NCBI GenBank assembly: GCA_963804825.1
Contig: CAWDRV010000005.1
Span: 1 to 64,000 of the forward strand
Reading direction: 5' to 3'
DNA from: JBKQVT01 sp963804825
Lineage (GTDB): Bacteria; Planctomycetota; Planctomycetia; Pirellulales; Thermoguttaceae
DNA: 64,000 nt
Within the stretch, counting starts at the first letter, position 1. The number at the start of each line of letters is the position of its first letter. Of the stretch, positions 38,146-45,123 are shown piece after piece. Made by a program: the position numbers and the translations under genes. The notes below the pieces were generated by a model that worked only from the letters and a program-made list of their open reading frames with translations, ran no database searches and was not told the origin of the DNA.

Positions 38146-38550
38146 CTACTCCCCGAGCACGTCGTTCAGCACGTCCTCGTTCACGTAGATCGGCAGCGGC
38201 GGATTGCACGTGACCGCGACCGCAATGGCGTCGGAAGGCCGGGCGTCGATCTCGACCAGTTCGCCCTGGTGCCGCACGCGAAGCCGGGCGAAATACGTGT
38301 GCTCCTTCAATTCGCTGATGACGACGTCCTGAAGCTCCGCCCCCAGGTTCTCGACCACGTTGACGATCAGGTCGTGCGTCAAGGGCCGCGGCGACGGGTA
38401 GCCCTTCACGCGGCGGTCGATGCTCGTCGCCTCGAAAATGCCGATGAGGATCGGAAAGGTCCGCGGACCCCCGATCTCCTTCAGAAAAATCATCTGCTGG
38501 TCGTCCCGCTCATTGATAATGATCCGCGACAATTCCATCGAGACAGGCAT
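38146..38550 (-). CDS. DUF151 / bifunctional-nuclease domain protein
   Basis: 134 residues. The whole protein is one DUF151 domain: LSRIIINERDDQQMIFLKE, RTFPILIGIFEATSIDRRV, RPLTHDLIVNVVENLGA, and ARPSDAIAVAVTCNPPLPIY at the C-terminal core. Plant and mycobacterial relatives have been reported as nucleases; bacterial function is mostly unproven. ATG 38550 has GAGGA upstream; longer in-frame starts exist. It is convergent with lysC, 3 bp apart. Confidence 0.85.
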   Translation of the reverse strand: MPVSMELSRIIINERDDQQMIFLKEIGGPRTFPILIGIFEATSIDRRVKGYPSPRPLTHDLIVNVVENLGAELQDVVISELKEHTYFARLRVRHQGELVEIDARPSDAIAVAVTCNPPLPIYVNEDVLNDVLGE

Positions 38551-38718
38551 AACCGAATCCTCGCGCACGAACGTCGAACTGGGGACGGCCGGCCGACGGG
38601 CCGTCCGGATACGCTCCATTATAGGCCCCGGCGTTTGGGCATGGCTAGTGGGGTCATCCGTCCGGAAAACGGCCGTGCCGCGGCTGTGTCCGGCCCTTCC
38701 GTGGACCGGGAGTAATGC

Positions 38719-38724
38719 TATAAT
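38719..38724 (+). promoter_or_regulatory. Candidate -10 box for the two-gene module
   Basis: A perfect TATAAT lies 32 nt upstream of the ATG at 38756. No good -35 hexamer accompanies it. It would serve both genes of the module. Confidence 0.45.
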
Positions 38725-38755
38725 AATAGGGGAGTTCAGGGCATCGGAAAGCGGG

Positions 38756-38977
38756 ATGAACGACCACAAGAATAAGCATATTCGGGCGGCGGTGGACTAC
38801 GCGTTGGAGCGCGGTTGGCGGTTGGAAACGGCCGGCGGGCACGCTCATGTTTGGGGTTGCCTGTTGTGCCCGGCCGGCCATCGTGGCGGGTGTCGCGTGC
38901 CAGTTTATTCGACCCCGCGCGTCCCAGAGTATCACACCCGCTTCATCCGCCGCAAAGTGGACGCTTGTCCGCACTGA
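38756..38977 (+). CDS. Small HicA-like protein with cysteine-rich insert
   Basis: 73 residues. An N-terminal helix (HIRAAVDYALERGWRLETA) leads into GGHAHVWG, which resembles the G-S-H box of HicA mRNA interferases with Gly-Gly-His. This is followed by a CLLCPAGHRGGC cysteine-rich segment and an amphipathic C-terminus (YHTRFIRRKVDACPH). It is followed after 20 bp by another small gene. I infer a HicA-type fold and a toxin-antitoxin-like or regulatory pair; no named family is certain. ATG 38756. Confidence 0.6.
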   Translation: MNDHKNKHIRAAVDYALERGWRLETAGGHAHVWGCLLCPAGHRGGCRVPVYSTPRVPEYHTRFIRRKVDACPH

Positions 38978-38997
38978 CGTTTTCGAGGAGGTGTGCC

Positions 38998-39249
38998 GTG
39001 GTTTATGAATTTACCGTGGTGCTGGCCGGCCAGGACGTGATGACCGCCGACATGGCGGAAGCGTTGCATGAGGCTGGCTGCGATGACGGCCATCCCTGGT
39101 CCAGCGAGGGCATGGCGGCGGTGACGTTCGACCGCGAGGCAGATTGCTTGGAGTCCGCGATTCGTTCGGCGGTGGCGGATGTGCAAAAGGCTGGCTGCAC
39201 GGTTCAACGAGTCGAGATAGAAAGCGACTCCCCGCTTCTGACCGGCTGA
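38998..39249 (+). CDS. Small partner protein of the HicA-like gene
   Basis: 83 residues starting with GTG at 38998 behind GAGGAGG. It begins VVYEFTVVLAGQDVMTADMA, followed by EALHEAGCDDGHPWSSEGMA, then VTFDREADCLESAIRSAVAD and QKAGCTVQRVEIESD. This pattern of beta-strand, helix, beta-strand and Asp-Arg-Glu box suggests an alpha/beta ferredoxin-like fold. I do not recognise a named family. It is transcribed with the HicA-like gene and convergent with valS, 10 bp away. Confidence 0.6.
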   Translation: MVYEFTVVLAGQDVMTADMAEALHEAGCDDGHPWSSEGMAAVTFDREADCLESAIRSAVADVQKAGCTVQRVEIESDSPLLTG

Positions 39250-39259
39250 AAGCCTTTCC

Positions 39260-42200
39260 TCACCCGCCGGCGGGGCCGGCCGCGGCCAAACGCTGGAGAA
39301 ACGCGGCCACCGCCGCCCGCTGGTCCTCGAGGTCCTTCAGGCTGTCGCGCTCGCCCTGGACCACGGCGGGCGGGGCACGGTCGATAAAGCCCCGGTTCTC
39401 CAGCTTCTTCCGCTTGGCGGCAATCAGGCCGTCGAGCTTCGCCAGGTCTTGCTCCTTCCGCTGGCGCTCGGCCGCCACGTCGATCAAATCGGATAGATCG
39501 ACGAAGATCTCCATGCCGGGCAGCGCCACGTCGGCGCTGAGGGCGGGCGGCGCCACGTCCGGGCCCCAGGCCCGCGGCCGCGCGGCCGCCATCGAGGTGA
39601 AATACGGCTCCATCGGCTGCAACAGGGCGGCCGTCCGCCGGTCGCAGCGGACGGAGAACTCGATCCGCGTCCTGGGCGGCACGTTCTGCCGGCCGCGAAT
39701 GTCGCGCACCGCCCGCAAGACCTCCTGAAAACACGCGAACTGCGCCTCGATCCGCTCGTCGCGGCGGGCCGTGTCGCACTCCGGCCAAGGGGCAATCATG
39801 ATGCTCTCGGCCGCGGGACGGACCGCGTCGATGCCGCGCTCGGGCGCAACGTCGGCCAAGAGTTGCCAGACCTCTTCGGTCACGAACGGCGTCATCGGGT
39901 GCAACAGCCGCAGCAGGGCGTCGAGCGTGTGGGCCAGCACCCGTTGCGCCACGGGCCGGGTCGCAGGGTCGCCGAGCCGTGCCTTGACCATCTCGACGTA
40001 GAAGCTGCAAAATTCGTCCCAAGCGAAACCGTAGAGCACCCGGGCGGCGTCGGCATAGCGATACTCGGCCAAGGCCGCGGTCGCCTCTGCCGTAACGGTG
40101 GCCAGGCGGCTCAGGACCCAGCGGTCCTCGACGGTCAGTTCCACGTCGGCCACGGCGCCGGGCACATAACCTTCCAGGTTCATCAGCGCAAACCGCGAGG
40201 CGTTCCAGAGCTTGTTGCAGAAATTCCGCGCCAACTCGAAGCGGTCGCTCACCACGGCGCCGCGCGGCAGGGCCTTGTCGGCCGGCTTCTCGGCCCATTG
40301 CGTCGAAAATTCCTTGCCGCATTTCTGGCACTTGATCCGCGGCCGGACGCGGTTCTCCTTGGTCTGCTCGATCAGCGCCCCGCAGTGCGGACATTCAAAC
40401 TCGACCGGCACGCGGATGTCCTGCGTCTCGGTCGTCAGGTAGGCCAGGCCGAAGCGGAGCGAATCGGCCCCGAACTTTTCGATCACGTCGATCGGATCGA
40501 CGCCGTTGCCCTTCGACTTCGACATGCCCTCGCCGTAGCCGTCGAGGATTTTCGGATGGATGAACACGTCGTGGAACGGGATGTCGCCCACGTTGTACAG
40601 GCCGGTGATCACCATCCGCGCGACCCAGAGGGTGATGATGTCGCGGCTGGTGATCAGCACGTTGGTGGGATAGTAATAGGCCAATTCCGGCGTCTGGTCC
40701 GGCCAACCGAGCGTCGAGTGCGGCCATAGGGCGGAACTGAACCAGGTGTCCAACACGTCCTCCTCGCGGACCAGGCGATGGCCGGGCACGGCGTCGGCGG
40801 CAAGGTCTTCCTCCCGGGCGCAGATGAGCCATTGGCCATACTGTTCATCGCGGCGCCAGACAACGTCGTCGCGGCCGGCGAACGCCTTCTTCAAATCCGC
40901 CTCGGCGGCCGTTTTGCAGTACCAAATCGGAATCTGGTGTCCCCACCAAAGCTGCCGGCTGATCGGCCAATCGCGCTTCTCGCTCAGCCAATCGACGTAG
41001 CCTTTCGTGTAGCGCTCGGGAATGATCCGGACGCGGCCGTCGGCGACCGCGTCGATGGCCGTCTGCGCGAGCCCTTCCATCTTGACGAACCATTGATCGG
41101 TCAGCAGCGGCTCGATGGGTGTCTTCGAGCGGTCGCTGTGGGCCAGGTCGATCTCGCGATCCTCGACTTTCACCAGCAGGCCGAGCTTGTCGAGATCGGC
41201 GACCACGTTTTCGCGGGCGACGAGGACCGTCTGGCCGCGATACGGCCCGGCCTCGGCGCCCAGCGTGCCGTCGAGGTTGAGGATATTGACCATCGGCAGC
41301 TTCTGCCGCAGTCCGACCTCGTAGTCGTTCGGGTCGTGGGCCGGGGTGATTTTGACCGCGCCGGTGCCAAGCTCGGGCTTCGCCCAAACATCGGCCACCA
41401 GCGGGATCTCGCGGTTGACCAGCGGCAAGAGCACGTTGCGGCCGGCTAGGGCCATGTCCCGCAGCGCGAGCAACTCGGGCAGCATGGTCTGGCGGCGCCG
41501 GCGAACGTCGTCCAACTCGGCCTCGATCTCGGGCTTCTGTTTGGCCGGCGCGGCGGCCAGTCGGGCCTCCAGGTCGGCCTCGGCCTTGTCCAGCGCGGCG
41601 GCCGGATCGGGATGGACCGCCACGGCGGTGTCGCCCAGCATCGTTTCGGGCCGCGTGGTGGCGATGGTCACGTGCCGAGGCTCGCCGGGCCGCGGGTCGA
41701 TCACCGGATAGTTGAAATACCAGAAATGCCCCGCCACCGCCTCGTGGAAGACCTCGTCGTCGCTGACGGCCGTCTGGAGCATCGTGTCCCAATTGACCAG
41801 CCGCTTGCCGCGGTAGATCAGGCGGTCGCGGAAGAGGCTGAAGAACGTGTGCCGGACCGCCCGGCGCAAACCGCGTCGAGCGTGAAGCGGGTCCGCTGCC
41901 AATCGCAACTACAGCCCATCTGCTTGAGCTGGCCGAGGATGCGGGCTTCGTAGTCGTTCTTCCATTGCCAAATCCTGGCGACCAGGCCGTCGCGGCCCAA
42001 TTCATGCCGGCTGAGCTTCTCCTCGGTCAGCAAGCGGCGTTCGACCACGGCCTGGGTGGCGATGCCCGCGTGGTCGGCGCCGGGCAGCCAGAGCGTCTCG
42101 AATCCCTGCATCCGCTTCTGGCGAATGAGGATGTCTTGGAGCGTATTGTTCAGGGCGTGACCGAGGTGCAGGGCGCCGGTCACGTTCGGCGGCGGAATGA

Positions 42201-42333
42201 CGATGGTGTAGGGCTTCTTGGCCGTGTTGGGCCGGCTGTGGAAGAAACCCTTTTCTTCCCAGAAGCGATACCATCGCTGTTGGGCCGCCGCGTGATCGTA
42301 TTGCTTGGGAAGGTCGGACAGTGGAGTGGGCAT
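39260..42333 (-). CDS. valS: Valyl-tRNA synthetase (one frameshift)
   Basis: Charges tRNA-Val and edits Thr-tRNA-Val. About 1023 residues, longer than the roughly 880-950 usual. The HIGH-type motif is LHLGHALN (residues about 49-56) and KMSKS-type GMSKSKGNGVDP. The editing domain has FNYPVIDPR, TTRPETMLGDTAV and HDPNDYEVG. A zinc-ribbon-like insert (CPHCG ... CQKCG) lies after DIRVPVEFE. The C-terminal coiled coil is VAAERQRKEQDLAKLDGLIA. The frame changes once near 41870, consistent with one missing base; an essential gene is unlikely to be really broken. Confidence 0.93.
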
Positions 42334-42407
42334 GGATTGCTTATAAGGTTGGACTATGTATCAAGTTTTCTTCTCCCTGACGGAGAGGGGATATTCCGCC
42401 TGCCCAT

Positions 42408-42427
42408 CCGGAGGCTAACGCCTCCGG
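42408..42427. repeat. 20-bp palindrome at the cimA stop codon
   Basis: CCGGAGGCTAACGCCTCCGG. The cimA stop (TAG on the minus strand, 42415-42417) lies inside it. The identical 20-mer occurs at 52761-52780 inside the Ser/Thr kinase gene. Confidence 0.85.
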
Positions 42428-44016
42428 CTGACGTTCGGCCGGATGCCTTCGGACTTGCCTTCATCCTTGTACAACTTGTACTCGAAGCTATCGACCAGGG
42501 CGATCCAGCTTGCCTCGATGACGTTTTCGCTGACGCCGACGGTGCCCCACACGTCGTCCTCGTCCTGGCTCTCGATGACCACGCGGACGCCGGCGGCCGT
42601 GGCGGCCTCGAAGTTGATCACCCGCACCTTGTAATCGACCAGGTGCAACTTGGCCAGGTTGGGGAAGCTGCCGCCCAGCGCCTTGCGCATGGCGGCGTCC
42701 AGGGCGTTCACCGGGCCGTCGCCCTCGGCCACCTCGTGGCGCATCTGCCCTCCGACGCGGACCTTGACGGTGGCCTCGGTGCGGATCGCGCCGTCGGCGT
42801 TGGTTTCCACGTTGACGTGGTAGCTGAGCCGCTCGAAGTGCGGGCGGAACGTGCCGGAGCATCGCCGCACCAACAGGGCGAACGAGCCGTCGGCCGCCTC
42901 GAACTGATAGCCCTCGTTCTCCAGCGAGACCACGCGGGCGAGAATTTCGTCCATCAGCTTCGGATCGTCGTCGATGTGGTACCGGGCGGCCATCGCGCGG
43001 ATGTTCGATCGGCCCGACAGCTCGCTGACCAGCACGCGGCGCTCGTTGCCCACCTGCTCCGGGTCGATGTGCTCGTAGCTGGCCGGCACGCGGCTGACGC
43101 CGCTGACGTGCATCCCGCCCTTGTGGGCGAAGGCGCTTCGGCCGACGAAGGGCTGGTTCGGCCGGAAGTTCATGTTGACCATCTCGTAGACGAATCGCGA
43201 CAGTTCGGTGAGGTGCTTGATTCCCTCCGGCCGCAGGACCTCGTAGCCTTGTTTCTTGAGGGCCAGGTTGGCGACGAGTGAAATCAGGTCGGCGTTGCCG
43301 CATCGCTCGCCCAGGCCGTTGATCGTGCCCTGCACCTGCGCGGCGCCGGCATCGACGGCCGCGAGCGAATTGGCCGCCGCCAGGTCGCAATCGTTGTGGC
43401 AATGGATCCCGACGGGCACGGGGACGGCGGCGATCGCGGCGCGGGTGATGGCGGCGATTTCCTCGGGCAGGCGTCCGCCGTTGGTGTCGCAGAGCACGAT
43501 CATCCGCGCCCCGGCCTCGGCCGCCGCTTGAATGGCTTGAGTGGCGTAATCGGCGTCGAGCTTCCAGCCGTCGAAGAAGTGCTCGGCGTCGAAAATCACT
43601 TCGCGGCCCGCATCGACCAGCCAGGCGACGCTCTCGCGGATCATGGCGAGATTTTCCTTGCCGCTGGTTTGCAGCACTTCCGTGGCATGAAAGATCGACG
43701 CCTTGCCCACCAGGGTGACGACCCCCGCGCCGGAATCCAACAGGGCCTGGAGTCCCTCGTCTTGGGCGACCTTGGTCCCCTTGCGCCGGGTCATGCCGAA
43801 GGCGCAGACCCGAATGTGTTTCAGGTCCAGCTTGCCGACCTGCTGGAAGTATTGGAAATCTTTTTCATTGGAGGCGGGGTATCCGCCTTCGATGTAGTCG
43901 AACCCGACGACATCGAGTCGCTCGGTCAACGCGAGCTTGTCTTGGAGCGAGAAACTGATCCCCTCGCCCTGGGTGCCGTCTCGCAAGGTGGTATCGTAGA
44001 GTTCGATGCGACGCAT
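42415..44016 (-). CDS. cimA: Citramalate synthase
   Basis: Condenses pyruvate and acetyl-CoA to (R)-citramalate, the threonine-independent entry to isoleucine. 533 residues, the length of CimA; 2-isopropylmalate synthases of similar length differ in the catalytic domain. Catalytic domain: YDTTLRDGTQGEGISFS, GFDYIEGGYPASNEKD, LCDTNGGRLPEE, GIHCHNDCDLAAANSL and QGTINGLGERCGNADL. The C-terminal LeuA-type allosteric domain (VRVGGQMRHEVAEGDGPVNA) senses the end product. ATG 44016 is chosen because the family starts at RRIELYDTTLRDG. It is preceded by a leader peptide and an attenuator. Confidence 0.93.
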   Translation of the reverse strand: MRRIELYDTTLRDGTQGEGISFSLQDKLALTERLDVVGFDYIEGGYPASNEKDFQYFQQVGKLDLKHIRVCAFGMTRRKGTKVAQDEGLQALLDSGAGVVTLVGKASIFHATEVLQTSGKENLAMIRESVAWLVDAGREVIFDAEHFFDGWKLDADYATQAIQAAAEAGARMIVLCDTNGGRLPEEIAAITRAAIAAVPVPVGIHCHNDCDLAAANSLAAVDAGAAQVQGTINGLGERCGNADLISLVANLALKKQGYEVLRPEGIKHLTELSRFVYEMVNMNFRPNQPFVGRSAFAHKGGMHVSGVSRVPASYEHIDPEQVGNERRVLVSELSGRSNIRAMAARYHIDDDPKLMDEILARVVSLENEGYQFEAADGSFALLVRRCSGTFRPHFERLSYHVNVETNADGAIRTEATVKVRVGGQMRHEVAEGDGPVNALDAAMRKALGGSFPNLAKLHLVDYKVRVINFEAATAAGVRVVIESQDEDDVWGTVGVSENVIEASWIALVDSFEYKLYKDEGKSEGIRPNVSRRR

Positions 44017-44054
44017 GGTGTCACCTAGACTCAAATGGAACGCCGTCAAAACTC

Positions 44055-44089
44055 AAAAAGCCCTCAGGTCGTTTTCGACCTCAGGGCTT
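44055..44089 (-). terminator. Attenuator terminator upstream of cimA
   Basis: On the minus strand a 13-bp stem (AGCCCTGAGGTCG / CGACCTGAGGGCT, one central mismatch) with an AAAA loop is followed by TTTTT. It lies 39 nt before the cimA ATG and after the leader-peptide stop, so it must be read through for cimA to be expressed. The segment GGGCTT (44111-44116), just after the leader stop, can pair with AAGCCC (44084-44089) and disrupt the stem, which makes it a candidate antiterminator. Confidence 0.8.
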
Positions 44090-44116
44090 GACTGATCGGT
44101 TTCCCGCCGGAAGCCC

Positions 44117-44188
44117 CTACGGCCGCCATCCCCCGATAATGACGATTCCCACGACCGGACCGACGCCGACGGCCGCACGGGAACGCAA
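44117..44188 (-). CDS. Val/Ile-rich leader peptide of cimA
   Basis: Reads LRSRAA then VGVGPVVGIVIIGGWRP and a TAG stop, with six Val and three Ile codons among the 12 codons 44170-44135. The start is uncertain: TTG 44188, or GTG at 44209 or 44212 for a slightly longer peptide, and no strong ribosome site is seen. The stop abuts the GGGCTT antiterminator strand, so a ribosome that finishes the peptide would cover it and allow the terminator, while a ribosome stalled at hungry Val/Ile codons would not. This matches the logic of ilv and leu attenuation. Confidence 0.7.
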   Translation of the reverse strand: MRSRAAVGVGPVVGIVIIGGWRP

Positions 44189-44255
44189 CGAGTTGGCAAC
44201 CTGGGGCACCACGGGTTTGTTTCTAGCTTGAAAGGTGGAACGGTAAGATTGTTAA

Positions 44256-44284
44256 AGTCTACCTTGGCCGGCAAGCGCCGTCAA
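44256..44284 (-). promoter_or_regulatory. Candidate sigma-70 promoter of the cimA leader
   Basis: On the minus strand: TTGACG (44284-44279), a 17-nt spacer, TAGACT (44261-44256). Transcription would start near 44249, giving a leader of about 230 nt that contains the peptide and the terminator. Confidence 0.65.
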
Positions 44285-44321
44285 GGGGGACTCTGAAAAC
44301 GGCCCGATGACCGCGGAATCG

Positions 44322-44711
44322 TCACTCCCCCGCTTTGAACAACGTTAACAGGCGGGCCCGCATCCGTTTGGCAATGGCAATCGCCTCATGGGCATCTTGC
44401 TTTCCGGCCGATTCACCTGGGTAGCGCAGGAATACGGCCGCTTGGCTCAAAAAACGGAGTTCCTCGGCCGGCCAGGACCATTCAGCGCAGGCGGGGCGAA
44501 GGCGTTCGTCCAGGAGCAGCAACATGTGCGTCCTTGGAGGAGTGACGCCGAACTGGATCATAAGCCCCTTCATGAGCTTCTCGATGCACTGCTGGCAATG
44601 AAAACAAACGGCGTCGAAATTCGGGGACTTTCTCGCCCGCATTTCCCGACAGGCGACGACAAAATCCCCCTCGGCCTTGGCGATCCATTCCTTAACCGTC
44701 TTGTTCGGCAT
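44322..44711 (-). CDS. HEPN-domain protein
   Basis: 129 residues, all helical: WIAKAEGDFVVACREMRARK, CFHCQQCIEKLMKGLMIQFG, RTHMLLLLDERLRPACAEW, then FLRYPGESAGKQDAHEAIAI. This is the HEPN pattern that pairs with MNT nucleotidyltransferases; in such pairs the HEPN protein is an RNase-like toxin neutralised by AMPylation or by binding. It lies downstream of the MNT gene and overlaps it by 20 bp. ATG 44711. Confidence 0.85.
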   Translation of the reverse strand: MPNKTVKEWIAKAEGDFVVACREMRARKSPNFDAVCFHCQQCIEKLMKGLMIQFGVTPPRTHMLLLLDERLRPACAEWSWPAEELRFLSQAAVFLRYPGESAGKQDAHEAIAIAKRMRARLLTLFKAGE

Positions 44712-45012
44712 AGAGCGTTTTCCCACGGTCGATCGCCTCGCGGACCAGCGGATCGCCCTCCGCGTATCGGCGCTGGGCGTCCTCCGGGCGATAGGCGATC
44801 AGGTCGATCGGCAGACGAAGATCGAGGCGATTCAGGATTTCCAGGGACTGACGAAAACCGGTCCCCTCGAATCGCATGATGACCAGCAGGTCAACATCCG
44901 AATGCTCCCCCGCCGTGCCGTGTGCATGCGAGCCGAAAAGAATGATTCGCTGCGGGTGGAATTCGCGGGCAATGCTGTGGCCTACTGCCTGGATTTCCTG
45001 CATGCTCACCAT
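44692..45012 (-). CDS. MNT-type minimal nucleotidyltransferase
   Basis: 106 residues. The nucleotidyltransferase signature is FGSHAHGTAGEHSDVDLLVI, with the two catalytic Asp in SDVD and a third acidic site further on (LPIDLIAY). MNT/HEPN pairs work as toxin-antitoxin modules in which MNT AMPylates the HEPN partner. The start may be ATG 45012 or ATG 45003. It is the first gene of the pair and is near the 3' end of ftsK. Confidence 0.88.
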   Translation of the reverse strand: MVSMQEIQAVGHSIAREFHPQRIILFGSHAHGTAGEHSDVDLLVIMRFEGTGFRQSLEILNRLDLRLPIDLIAYRPEDAQRRYAEGDPLVREAIDRGKTLYAEQDG

Positions 45013-45123
45013 GATCCGCCTCGCCCGAAAAGGTCGTCGCCCACCACAAGCGCATTATACCATCTTGGCCGGCGCCGGCAATGCAGTCGGAAGCCCGCCG
45101 TCGCAAGCTCGACGGCGGCCCGT

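Noticed and set aside
44053..44274. A 73-codon minus-strand frame upstream of cimA
   Set aside because: It runs through the attenuator in a different frame from the Val/Ile-rich peptide and has no domain or start signal.
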